From a virus: a stretch of DNA of 43,011 nucleotides. Below, in pieces: positions 7,443-14,092 of the stretch. The DNA lies in the IMG/VR virus record IMGVR_UViG_3300030333_008294, positions 1 to 43,011 of that record; one strand, 5' to 3'. The notes under the pieces were generated by a model. It had not been told where the DNA came from and ran no database searches. It was given only the letters and a program-made list of their open reading frames with translations. The translations under genes and the position numbers were made by a program. How positions within the stretch are numbered: the stretch's first letter is position 1; each line of letters opens with the position of its first letter.

Positions 7443-7934
7443 CTACCAGTTCACGCCAGTGCTGACGCCTACTCGCCAGTACCCATTGACATCGGGAATC
7501 CACGTCACATGTAGCGGAACACTAAAAAGCCCCACTTGCTCAGTGTACCCCATCGCCGCAATCACGTGCACATAGTTGCCCTCTTCTGCTGGGTCGAATG
7601 CTGCGATATTTGCACCCAAGGCCAATTGCAGGCGGTCGGCAAATTCAAACCCAACAAGCAGGCTAGCCGATGGTGCGAAAACACTCTGGTCTAGACCAAC
7701 AACAGAGACGTTTTGGACGAACAGTACATCCAACCACTCGCCGCCATCAAGGGTCTGCTGAAGTTCAAAGCCGAGCAAAAGCATGTGAGGGCTCTTTAAC
7801 TTGTCTAGGCTCGCTCCCTGGTTAAGATAGGCATAGCCGAAACGCATACCACTTCGAACCTTCCAGTCATCTTCTGCCATCGCCGGTGTGGCAAAAAGCA
7901 AAACCATAAAACATAACAATAATTTTCTCAACAT
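7443..7934 (-). CDS. Outer-membrane-type beta-barrel protein, 163 aa
   Basis: The start is placed at ATG 7934 because an AAGGAG site lies seven bases upstream and a signal peptide follows immediately (LRKLLLCFMVLLFATPAMA, cleavage after AMA). The mature protein is a series of amphipathic beta strands separated by short polar turns (SGMRFGYAYL, PHMLLLGFELQQ, LDVLFVQNVSVV, ASLLVGFEF, LQLALGANI, VHVIAAMGY, PLHVTWIP) and ends in Trp. A final aromatic residue is the usual outer-membrane barrel assembly signal. It looks like a bacterial, possibly deltaproteobacterial, envelope protein rather than a virion protein. It is last in the thioesterase-aminomutase-lipoprotein operon; altering the host surface after infection is a reasonable guess. 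Confidence 0.72.
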   Translation of the reverse strand: MLRKLLLCFMVLLFATPAMAEDDWKVRSGMRFGYAYLNQGASLDKLKSPHMLLLGFELQQTLDGGEWLDVLFVQNVSVVGLDQSVFAPSASLLVGFEFADRLQLALGANIAAFDPAEEGNYVHVIAAMGYTEQVGLFSVPLHVTWIPDVNGYWRVGVSTGVNW

Positions 7935-7954
7935 AATTTTCTCCTTTTTATAAA

Positions 7955-8713
7955 CTAATTTTGAATACACTCGCCATTGGGAATGGCAAAGGGACTGGCT
8001 TCTTTATAGCAACCAGTGTCTGGGTTGGGCCGGGGAACCAACTGGCCCGGTGGGCAATAATATTCCGTTTGAGGCAGGCACTCTAGATACAAATCGATTT
8101 TCTCAAAACACTCGTCTGTCTCTTTTATGATCGCTCCCACAAATTCACATAGTTGCATTACGCTATCCATGGTAACGGAGGGATCGCAATCCTGCGGCTC
8201 CTTCAGTTTGTACGCTTCGCACACCTGTGCCCAGCGCTCTGAGGCGTTTCCTGCAACTTTAAAGCCCAAGCATCCGCTCTGAAAAGTGTTTATAATCTCA
8301 TTGCACTTTGCGGTACTGCTAGGTACGCAAGGGTTTGGCGTGTCTAAGGCACAACATGTTATCATTTCCACCATTAGTTCACCACATGCAGGGCCTTGGC
8401 CGTGGGGCAAGCTGTACCACACCCCCGTCGCCTCATGGACGCACTCAGCCACAGTTGAATGAAATGAACAAACCTTCTGCTGTTCACATATCGCCTTAAA
8501 AAGATCGGCCGGGAGCGTTGGTGGTCGAGCACCGCTCACATCAACTGGCTCTAGGGCTGTCGACGTATCCTTCTGTGGTGGTGGCAGGCGCCTAAACGCA
8601 TCACCCAGAACAACTTCGACGTCGCTGGCCACATCGTTGGCACTAGTCGATTTATCGTCGGTGCAGGCCCACGTCGTTACCAACAAAATTCCGATTAAAA
8701 CTCTTTCTTTCAT
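7955..8713 (-). CDS. Cysteine-rich secreted lipoprotein, 252 aa
   Basis: The N-terminus (KERVLIGILLVTTWAC) is a signal peptide with a probable lipidated C17; the lipobox TWAC is not ideal. A low-complexity linker rich in S, T, P and D (residues 20-70) leads to a domain with about 20 cysteines (for example CEQQKVCSF, MITCCALD, C..LVP..NPDTGC), expected to form disulfides outside the cytoplasm. The linker-plus-cysteine-domain design is typical of secreted proteins of Myxococcota-like bacteria; I infer host origin. No enzyme motif is seen. It follows lysine 2,3-aminomutase by 18 bases. Confidence 0.72.
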   Translation of the reverse strand: MKERVLIGILLVTTWACTDDKSTSANDVASDVEVVLGDAFRRLPPPQKDTSTALEPVDVSGARPPTLPADLFKAICEQQKVCSFHSTVAECVHEATGVWYSLPHGQGPACGELMVEMITCCALDTPNPCVPSSTAKCNEIINTFQSGCLGFKVAGNASERWAQVCEAYKLKEPQDCDPSVTMDSVMQLCEFVGAIIKETDECFEKIDLYLECLPQTEYYCPPGQLVPRPNPDTGCYKEASPFAIPNGECIQN

Positions 8714-8731
8714 AACTCCCCTCCAGGGTTT

Positions 8732-10048
8732 TTAAAATGGATAATAATTCTTCTCTAGAGCCCATTGTATCATGTCTTTGCGCATATTTTCATCTTGCCA
8801 CAGCTTTTGGGCCTTGGGCGAGAGTGAGTGCATGGGGTCGAAATATAAAAATTGCTCACCGGGCTTAACGCTAGGCGCTTCCCACACACTAACGCCCGTA
8901 TTGGGATCGTACCACTCACAAGAATGCACATCCCGCTTGCCGCCGCCACCGGGAGCATCTACCACAAAGAGCGGCGTGTTGAACCCAGCTGTTTTGCCGC
9001 GCACGTGTTTCTCCACATCCATTGCTTTTTTTACAGAGGTTCTCATATCTTCTGTCCCAGCAGTTAAATCGTGCACATAAACATAGTAGGGCTGAACGTT
9101 CATATAACTCAACTTTTTAACGAGAGCTATCATTCTCTCGGGAGTATCATTAACGCCATTCTGGAACACGGTTTGATTTCTGACCTTTATCCCCTTTGAG
9201 AACAGAAGCTTCATTGCATCGTGGGTTATTTTTGTTATCTCTCCAGCATGATTAAAGTGCGTGTGAATACACAACTCTTTGTACTGTTTTCTTGCCCTGT
9301 CTGTCCAATAGGCAACCGCCTCGATCCAACGTTCGTCAGTCAAGACCTTCATAGGCAATACGGACAAGCCTTTTGTTGCAAGGCGAAATCTTCTAATGTG
9401 GTCTATTTTTAAAAGCTCGTTGCAGATTTCATTTATCTGAGAGACTTTCAAGCGGAAAGCGTCGCCGCCTGATATCACCACGTCTTGTATCTTTTTGTTC
9501 TTTCGCAGGTAGTCGAACATGTCGGCCCACCTCTCCTTCGACGCCTTAATGGAGACCTTTTCCGCTGTCGGCGTGCTGGTGCCGACTGCATATGCGCGAG
9601 TGCAAAACCGACAATATACCGGGCACGTGTCCAGCGCAAGAAACAGAACCTTATCCTCGTAGCGATGAGTCAGCCCCTTAACCGGGGAGTCCTCTTGCTC
9701 ATTTAGGCTATCAAACCGCAACATTGGATGGTCTGGTTGCAATTGCGAACCCAGGGTTAAAAACTGCTTTCTTATGGGGCAATTAAGCGGATCATTCCAG
9801 TCCATCAAAGAGAGCAAATAGGGTGTTATTCGAGTGGCCATAGGAGCCTTAAGGAACCCCTCTCTGGCGTCTTCTAGAAAATCAGGGTCCACAAGATCCT
9901 GAATTGTTTTTAGAAGCTTCTTGTGGCTTGTAATCGCGTTTTTTTCCTGCCAAAGATGGTTAATAAATGTTCTATAATCAACATCTTTCCACGCTGGAAT
10001 TGCTTTCCAGAACATATCACTTCTGAATTCTTCTGCTTTGTGTTTCAT
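8732..10048 (-). CDS. kamA: Lysine 2,3-aminomutase (radical SAM, PLP)
   Basis: Converts L-lysine to beta-lysine using S-adenosylmethionine, a 4Fe-4S cluster and PLP. The cluster motif is C142-x3-C146-x2-C149, followed by R151, the residue that binds the substrate carboxylate in the clostridial enzyme. The PLP lysine is K371 in VVDAPGGGGK. D327 (VHDLT) and D364 (FVVD) align with clostridial D293 and D330, which hold the lysine side-chain amine, so lysine is the expected substrate. Length 438 aa includes the C-terminal assembly region missing from the shorter EF-P enzyme EpmB. It overlaps the thioesterase gene by ATGA. No beta-lysine acetyltransferase is nearby. Possible roles are osmolyte synthesis or modification of lysine-containing targets. 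Rare cargo for a phage. Confidence 0.93.
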   Translation of the reverse strand: MKHKAEEFRSDMFWKAIPAWKDVDYRTFINHLWQEKNAITSHKKLLKTIQDLVDPDFLEDAREGFLKAPMATRITPYLLSLMDWNDPLNCPIRKQFLTLGSQLQPDHPMLRFDSLNEQEDSPVKGLTHRYEDKVLFLALDTCPVYCRFCTRAYAVGTSTPTAEKVSIKASKERWADMFDYLRKNKKIQDVVISGGDAFRLKVSQINEICNELLKIDHIRRFRLATKGLSVLPMKVLTDERWIEAVAYWTDRARKQYKELCIHTHFNHAGEITKITHDAMKLLFSKGIKVRNQTVFQNGVNDTPERMIALVKKLSYMNVQPYYVYVHDLTAGTEDMRTSVKKAMDVEKHVRGKTAGFNTPLFVVDAPGGGGKRDVHSCEWYDPNTGVSVWEAPSVKPGEQFLYFDPMHSLSPKAQKLWQDENMRKDMIQWALEKNYYPF

Positions 10049-10443
10049 TTTTGCTCCAACTGGCCGTATTTGTCTTTTACTTTTTTGCTCAAAGGCATCG
10101 ACTCGCCCTCTTGGTCGATCTGAACAAAGACCATTTTAGTTTGGCATACAATCTTTTGCTTCCCTGTGAATTGATTGTGACTGCGCGCCTCAAGGCTTAT
10201 AGTTGTGCTCGTGTTGCCCACTTTTAACACCTCGCCGTAAATCTTAACAATTCTTCCCTCTTTGACCGGTTTATCAAAGGTAACTTCGGACATGCTCCTT
10301 GTAACCATTCTTGTAGAATCCGCCACTTGGCATGCATATGCCAGAGCGGCTTCGTCCAACCACGACAACATGATTCCCCCAAAGAGGCTACCGTGCACCC
10401 CAATGTCTCTTGTCATGCAAACCTTGGTTGTTATTAGCTCCAC
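10045..10443 (-). CDS. Hotdog-fold acyl-CoA thioesterase, 132 aa
   Basis: Hydrolyses acyl-CoA thioesters. The pattern RDIGVHGSLFGGIMLSWLDEAA matches the YciA/acyl-CoA-hydrolase signature (N/H-G..FGG...+..D), with D near residue 32 as catalytic carboxylate. It is followed by SMSEVTFDKPVKEG, IYGEVLKVGNTSTTISLE and a V..VFV final strand. I place the start at GTG 10443, where family similarity begins. The upstream 17 codons of the open frame are arginine-rich and coincide with a small membrane ORF in another frame. It overlaps kamA by four bases and probably shares its transcript. Phage use could be lipid or acyl-group remodelling; the substrate cannot be told. Quoted motif is split here as read: RDIGVHG, then SLFGG. 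Confidence 0.85.
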   Translation of the reverse strand: MELITTKVCMTRDIGVHGSLFGGIMLSWLDEAALAYACQVADSTRMVTRSMSEVTFDKPVKEGRIVKIYGEVLKVGNTSTTISLEARSHNQFTGKQKIVCQTKMVFVQIDQEGESMPLSKKVKDKYGQLEQK

Positions 10444-10529
10444 AAAACCCACCCAGCGATGGCGCCTAGGGCGGCGCCGGCAGCAAAGAGCCAAAAAATT
10501 TGTTTGATATCAACATTGGTCTTTTTCAA
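10434..10529 (-). CDS. Putative 31-aa single-span membrane peptide
   Basis: TTG start at 10529 with GGAGG ten bases upstream; TAA at 10434-10436, overlapping the thioesterase start by 10 bases. The peptide is a short basic head (MKKTNVDIKQ), then one hydrophobic span with small-residue spacing (WLFAAGAALGAIAGWVLW). It is the first frame after a good promoter. Short length makes this tentative. Confidence 0.4.
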   Translation of the reverse strand: MKKTNVDIKQIFWLFAAGAALGAIAGWVLWS

Positions 10530-10556
10530 TTTTCAAAATCCTCCATGATTCAGAAT

Positions 10557-10577
10557 ATTATAACACACTCTTGTGTG
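10557..10577 (-). promoter_or_regulatory. Extended -10 promoter with adjacent inverted repeat
   Basis: Minus-strand TGTTATAAT gives a perfect TATAAT (10557-10562) with an upstream TG extended element; no good -35 is seen. A perfect inverted repeat CACAC-tctt-GTGTG (10564-10577) abuts and overlaps the extended element, a possible operator. It would drive the membrane peptide, thioesterase, kamA, lipoprotein, barrel and tRNA series. Confidence 0.5.
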
Positions 10578-10596
10578 GAATATTAAAACTTTTTAG

Positions 10597-10788
10597 AACC
10601 CGGGGGCAGAATTGAACTGCCGACCCCCGCTCTGTCATAGATCCACCTTGCATGGGTGTTTCCGCCTCAGACCCAATCGCCACTGATTACGGTGGGGGCG
10701 AATTCCCCGTGCGCTTGCAACGCGATTCCGTGTGTGGACCTGCGGTTTCCTACTAACGGTGCTCTTACCAACCTTGAGCTACCCGGGT
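10597..10788 (-). tRNA. Interrupted tRNA, probably tRNA-Val
   Basis: Minus-strand tRNA split in its anticodon loop. 5' part: acceptor ACCCGGG, TA, D arm GCTC/GAGC with loop AAGGTTGGTAA, A26, anticodon-stem strand CCGTT (10755-10759). 3' part: stem strand AGCGG (10627-10631), variable GGGTC, T arm GGCAG TTCAATT CTGCC, acceptor CCCGGGT and discriminator T. The stem pairs C-G, C-G, G-C, U-G, U-A. Between the stem strands lie 123 bases instead of seven. Removing 116 gives loop ATGACAG (anticodon GAC) or AGTACAG (anticodon TAC), both valine. The first restores U33; the second fits a 5' exon ending in U and an intron ending in G. A consensus promoter lies just upstream. U73 is unusual for valine tRNA, so identity is uncertain. 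Confidence 0.6.
10636..10751 (-). other. 116-nt insertion in tRNA anticodon loop, candidate intron
   Basis: The insertion contains its own hairpins, for example GCGTT-gca-AGCGC, GGGG-aattcg-CCCC and GGGT...ACCC, and TAG near its 5' end can pair with CTA near its 3' end. It is about half the size of known bacterial tRNA group I introns and I see no clear P7/R-S core. It has no ORF. Boundaries could move by a few bases. Confidence 0.4.
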
Positions 10789-10810
10789 ACACTTTAAAAC
10801 AACTGGCATC

Positions 10811-10839
10811 ATTATAACAACTACCTCAAACAATGTCAA
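10811..10839 (-). promoter_or_regulatory. Consensus sigma-70 promoter of the interrupted tRNA
   Basis: Perfect TTGACA (10834-10839), 17-base spacer, perfect TATAAT (10811-10816). Predicted start near 10804, about 16 bases before the tRNA 5' end. The -35 box overlaps the end of the upstream gene. Confidence 0.85.
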
Positions 10840-11338
10840 AGGTTTTTTTACGATATTTCAAAAACCAAGCTGGTATTTTGTTTTTTGGGTAGCGCATGCG
10901 CGGTTTGGACGCGTAAAACTTACGATACGATTCCACAATGTCCGCTGAGCGGAATTCGGGTGGCATGGCCAATGGCAATTCTGTCGGAACCTGCGAAGGG
11001 AACAACGATGCGTCATATAGGCTAACACATTTCTCCAACACAGCAGCGCACTTATGCACTTTGCCGAAGCGATCCGTATACTCTTTCAACATTGCTTCGG
11101 TGTGCTTTATCAGAGATTTAAAATTTGCTGACGATTCTTGCACCCACTTGGTAGAAGGGTGGTTTTTATGTGTTGAGCGATATGGGGCAATTTTAAAACC
11201 CGCTTGCTCATTTAACACTGTCGACAACATTTGACAAGACTCTAAGATCATCTTGACAACGCGATAATTATCTTGAGATTGGGCAGATTTAACCCAATCG
11301 ACCTGACCGTCATGGCCCTCTATTGCAAAAATATTCAT
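10826..11338 (-). CDS. Conserved phage protein of unknown function, 170 aa
   Basis: The sequence opens MNIFAIEGHDGQVDWVKSAQ and continues RVVKMILESCQMLSTVL, then HPSTKWVQESSANFKSLI, YTDRFGKVHKC and LPLAMPPEFRS...SYRKFYASK. This string of motifs (MNIF-D, HVVKM.LE..Q.LST, HPc..W...S..N..WL, Y..RFGK.H, MP.e......yR.yY) recurs in a family I remember from many marine and enteric phages, annotated only as hypothetical. In those relatives a histidine usually precedes VVKM; here it is Arg. A cytosolic helical enzyme or nucleic-acid protein is possible. The ATG at 11338 has no ribosome binding site and lies at the predicted transcription start. Confidence 0.7.
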   Translation of the reverse strand: MNIFAIEGHDGQVDWVKSAQSQDNYRVVKMILESCQMLSTVLNEQAGFKIAPYRSTHKNHPSTKWVQESSANFKSLIKHTEAMLKEYTDRFGKVHKCAAVLEKCVSLYDASLFPSQVPTELPLAMPPEFRSADIVESYRKFYASKPRMRYPKNKIPAWFLKYRKKTFDIV

Positions 11339-11344
11339 ATGAAC

Positions 11345-11373
11345 AGTCTAACCCATCTTGCTTCTGTTGTCAA
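11345..11373 (-). promoter_or_regulatory. Sigma-70-like promoter before 170-aa gene
   Basis: Perfect TTGACA (11368-11373), 17-base spacer, TAGACT (11345-11350). The predicted start is at about 11338, the A of the ATG, so the mRNA would be leaderless. Confidence 0.6.
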
Positions 11374-11534
11374 GGCTTTTCTACTGGAAATAAATACATT
11401 GTTAAGATTTCTTCTACGAAGCCGTTGTTAAAATAGACCGTCGCGACCCGATGCTGCCATGGGGATATTTTTCTTAACTTCATTATGATCCCATGACCAT
11501 AGATCACATGCTGGACTAAATCGCCGACTTTCAC
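11370..11534 (-). CDS. Small SH3/KOW-like beta protein, 54 aa
   Basis: The conserved part starts at GTG 11534: KVGDLVQHVIYGHGIIMKL, then HRVATVYFNNGFVEEIL and LFPVEK. YGHGII followed by strands is reminiscent of CarD/KOW-type barrels. The open frame extends to 11618, but that stretch encodes the hsp20 terminator hairpin, so I reject the longer form. No clear ribosome binding site precedes the GTG, and transcription would have to read through the terminator or begin in the 30-base gap. Confidence 0.5.
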   Translation of the reverse strand: MKVGDLVQHVIYGHGIIMKLRKISPWQHRVATVYFNNGFVEEILTMYLFPVEKP

Positions 11535-11564
11535 GTGTTTAAGTTTAGCATGTTTTAGTGGGTT

Positions 11565-11599
11565 TTTTAAAAGAAATGGCAAGCCCCAACCAGCTTGCC
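11565..11599 (-). terminator. Rho-independent terminator after hsp20
   Basis: Minus-strand stem GGCAAGC / GCTTGCC with loop TGGTTGGG (11578-11599), followed by ATTTCTTTT. It lies 57 bases past the hsp20 stop. Confidence 0.8.
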
Positions 11600-11655
11600 C
11601 ACTGCCGTCACAGCCCACCTCGTAAAACGAGGGACATTCTCATTCTATTAGGAGG

Positions 11656-12093
11656 CTACTTGATCTTGACAGTGACCGGTGCGACCTCTGGGCGCACTGG
11701 CACCACAATGGTGAGGAGGCCGTTTTCAAAATTAGCCGACGCTCTAGAGAGATCTAGATTGTCATCATAATTCACGTATGTCTTTTCAAAGTTGCGACGA
11801 GCGATTCGCCTGTTTAGTTCTTCTTCGCTCTCTGTATCCATATTTGCGCGCACAGTCAAACTGCGCTTTTCTGGCTTAACCTCAATCGAGAGGTCTTCTT
11901 TTGCAAAGCCAGCTAGTGCAAACTGCATAACCGTATCGCCATTTTCATTTCGAAAGATGTCGGTCACAGGATACCCTTGCGTAGTTTGTCGCAGCAGATT
12001 TGGAAAGGAATCATTAAAAAAGTTATCAAAAACGTCATCGAAGACGCGGTTGCCCAAAAGGCTCGGGCGGTGTAGTGTAATTGCTCTAGTCAT
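11656..12093 (-). CDS. Hsp20/IbpA-type small heat-shock protein, 145 aa
   Basis: An ATP-independent chaperone holding unfolded proteins. The alpha-crystallin domain spans about residues 42-135: YPVTDIFRNENGDTVMQFAL, AGFAKEDLSIEV, LTVRAN, RRNFEKTYV and ASANFENGLLTIVVP, which matches the A.ENGLLTI.VP signature. The N-terminal arm (PSLLGNRVFDDVFDNFF) is typical of phage and bacterial Hsp20. The C-terminus ends VTVKIK in place of a full IxI tail. Length is normal. It has a strong AAGGAG site, its own promoter and its own terminator, so it forms an independent unit. T4-like cyanophages also carry hsp20. Confidence 0.93.
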   Translation of the reverse strand: MTRAITLHRPSLLGNRVFDDVFDNFFNDSFPNLLRQTTQGYPVTDIFRNENGDTVMQFALAGFAKEDLSIEVKPEKRSLTVRANMDTESEEELNRRIARRNFEKTYVNYDDNLDLSRASANFENGLLTIVVPVRPEVAPVTVKIK

Positions 12094-12162
12094 AATATTT
12101 TCTCCTTATATAAGCAAGTTAAAAAGCTAAGCACCCCAAAGGCAGTACCAAGCTTATAGTAA

Positions 12163-12190
12163 AGTATAGTCGTTGATTTTTACTTGTCAA
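12163..12190 (-). promoter_or_regulatory. Sigma-70-like promoter of hsp20
   Basis: Perfect TTGACA (12185-12190), 16-base spacer, TATACT (12163-12168). The -35 overlaps the end of the exonuclease gene. Leader of roughly 60 bases to the hsp20 ATG. Confidence 0.75.
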
Positions 12191-13155
12191 GTCTTTTTAT
12201 AACAAAAAGACCGGAAAATTGAAAACATTTCCATCCAGTTGTAAGCAGCAAAGCCATCTTCAATCATCATGGTTTGGACAGCCGTCTTGTTAAATTCTGG
12301 CTCAAAGTTCTTTAAGGTCTCGTCAATAAAACGTCGACCCTGCACGCTGATTGACGGCGAGTAAAGCTGCATTAATTTATAGTTTTCTTGGATAATGTCA
12401 GCACTCTCAGCAATGTTCAAGTGGGCTTTAACCGGCTTATCTACCTGTTCGCAATACTCGATAACATCACTAATTGTGTATGTTTTACTCTCCTTTAAAA
12501 AAGGCAGCCTCTTTGCAACCGTTGGCATACCCACACCTGGAACTCCATCGAGGTTATCGCTTTTATCCCCTACGATAGCACGTGCCAAGGCAAAATTTGT
12601 CGGATGTATTCCGAACTTCTCTACAAGCCGACTGGTGTTTAAAACTTCCTTTTGGATTGGTCGAAAAACCACCGTCTTGTCATCACAAAGCTGAAAAAAG
12701 TCCTTGTCGCTAGACACGATTACCTTTTGCCAGGAATTGTAAACTTTGTGATTTGCCACACATGAGATAATATCGTCAGCCTCAACGCTCTCTAGCATGA
12801 GCTGGATGATGGGCATCTCGTTCAGCAGCTCAACCAATCTCGTCTGTTGCCAGACTTTATTCTTAAGTTCTTCCTCTTCACTCATGTTGCGAATCGAACG
12901 ATTTAAGCGAATTGGTTTGCGACCGGCTTTATACTTCTTGTTGATCGATTTTCGCTTCTTAGAGCCGCCAGCACCATCCCAACATACAACAATCCCATCC
13001 GGCTTCGTTTCGCGGATTAGCTTTTGTAGGATCTTTAAGAAGCCCATCAGGCCGCCAATAGGGTGACCATTCGTTGACAAGCTGGGGTTGACAATATATG
13101 CTCGAAAATACATGTTCAGAGCATCGATAATTAAAAGTCTTTTATTTTTGTTCAT
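12187..13155 (-). CDS. FEN-type 5'-3' exonuclease / RNase H-like
   Basis: Stand-alone flap nuclease of the T4 RNase H / Pol I 5'-exonuclease family, which removes RNA primers and flaps on the lagging strand. Metal-binding acids are visible in order: D11 (LLIIDALN), D60 (VVCWDGAGG), E125-D127-D128 (VEADDII), D150/D152 (SSDKDFFQL), then GDKSDN (196-201) and the helix-hairpin DGVPGVG (203-209). Basic residues 65-82 form the arch region. Length 322 aa is typical. Because the family-A polymerase of this phage has no N-terminal nuclease, this gene likely supplies that function in trans. The start overlaps the hydrolase gene by 14 bases. Confidence 0.92.
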   Translation of the reverse strand: MNKNKRLLIIDALNMYFRAYIVNPSLSTNGHPIGGLMGFLKILQKLIRETKPDGIVVCWDGAGGSKKRKSINKKYKAGRKPIRLNRSIRNMSEEEELKNKVWQQTRLVELLNEMPIIQLMLESVEADDIISCVANHKVYNSWQKVIVSSDKDFFQLCDDKTVVFRPIQKEVLNTSRLVEKFGIHPTNFALARAIVGDKSDNLDGVPGVGMPTVAKRLPFLKESKTYTISDVIEYCEQVDKPVKAHLNIAESADIIQENYKLMQLYSPSISVQGRRFIDETLKNFEPEFNKTAVQTMMIEDGFAAYNWMEMFSIFRSFCYKKT

Positions 13156-14083
13156 GTGGATTCTTCAGGCTGTATGCATACAAAAGTGACATATCTCCAA
13201 TGTCTCCATGGCGCAACGAGCGATTAGTTATTAAGGTTACAAATTTATCTTTCACTACGGTATTTCTCTTTAAGAATCTTTGCAAGTGGCGCCATGGCCT
13301 GTCCCACTTACGAGCCAAAACGACGAACAGGGTGCTGTTGCGGTGTTTATAGCTTTGCCATGCCTTGTCGAGCCAGTGACCATAGCTGGCGTCAGAAAAC
13401 ACAATCCGTGAAGGCTGCAACCAATTCATTCCCTTAAAACGAGAAAGAGAAGAGATGGCTGAACCTCCTGCGCTGTGACCAATGATTACTATGCCATTAA
13501 TGGTTGGCGCACACTGATTAAACAGAGTACACTTTGTTCGCAAAACGTACGACGGCTCGTGGTATCTGCCAATAACTTGAATTGCGGTCAAGGCGAACTC
13601 GGTGACATCCGACACCCGGCGAAACACTCGCCCTTGACGCGATCTTGGAGTTCGTGTGTTCTGAGACCATGGCATCTCTGGTACAATTAAAACAAAGTTT
13701 CTTCCCTCGTCAGATAGAATCTTAGCGTTGTACAATAAGCGACGCTCAAAGTCGCGTTTGCCAAAGCCGCCTAGGCCGTGGAACCAAAAGATCAAATCAA
13801 GCGGCTCGTTAAATCGGGTTGTCAACGGTGCAAAAATGATATTATTTCGCGCGCCGTTCTTGTGCTTGTGGTCGACAAGCCCATTCCCGGGCAGCGGACC
13901 AACATAGGTCACGCCGCCCGGGGCCTCTCCGCGTTCGACTGTTGCCTTGTGCACACACTTCCACAGGCGCACAGTCTTTTGATATGCTCCATCCGCAACA
14001 TACGTACGCGATTGAACGTTAGTTCGAGCGTAGGAGAATGTTACAGAAAACAGAACAGCAGTTGTTATTAAGCCTCTAAGCAT
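13142..14083 (-). CDS. Secreted alpha/beta hydrolase, 313 aa
   Basis: A signal peptide (residues 1-19, ending FSYA) directs export. The fold motifs are FHGLGG at 101-106 (oxyanion loop), nucleophile elbow GHSAGG at 202-207 with S204, a probable acid D231 in VFSDASYG, and H292 in RHGDIGD, giving a complete Ser-Asp-His triad. It is therefore an esterase, lipase or peptidase acting in the periplasm. The substrate is unknown. A secreted hydrolase in a phage could attack the envelope at lysis (as LysB esterases do in mycobacteriophages) or modify surface glycans. It sits 9 bases after the secreted basic protein, suggesting they work in the same compartment. Confidence 0.82.
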   Translation of the reverse strand: MLRGLITTAVLFSVTFSYARTNVQSRTYVADGAYQKTVRLWKCVHKATVERGEAPGGVTYVGPLPGNGLVDHKHKNGARNNIIFAPLTTRFNEPLDLIFWFHGLGGFGKRDFERRLLYNAKILSDEGRNFVLIVPEMPWSQNTRTPRSRQGRVFRRVSDVTEFALTAIQVIGRYHEPSYVLRTKCTLFNQCAPTINGIVIIGHSAGGSAISSLSRFKGMNWLQPSRIVFSDASYGHWLDKAWQSYKHRNSTLFVVLARKWDRPWRHLQRFLKRNTVVKDKFVTLITNRSLRHGDIGDMSLLYAYSLKNPHEQK

Positions 14084-14092
14084 TTCAGATAT

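Noticed and set aside
10636-10751. Calling the insertion a group I intron
   Set aside because: The exon ends fit (U before, G at the end), but 116 nt is too short for a normal core and I cannot find paired P7/P3 elements. Kept as an unclassified insertion.
10597-10788. Reading the interrupted tRNA as a tmRNA or a long-variable-arm tRNA (Leu/Ser)
   Set aside because: tmRNA lacks a paired GCTC/GAGC D arm and carries a tag ORF. A class II tRNA variable arm is at most about 20 bases, and the direct CCGTT/AACCG anticodon stem would have a C-C mismatch and G33.
11535-11618. Longer N-terminus of the 54-aa KVGDLV protein, from a GTG at 11618
   Set aside because: The added codons consist of the hsp20 terminator hairpin and its T tract, and carry no conserved sequence.
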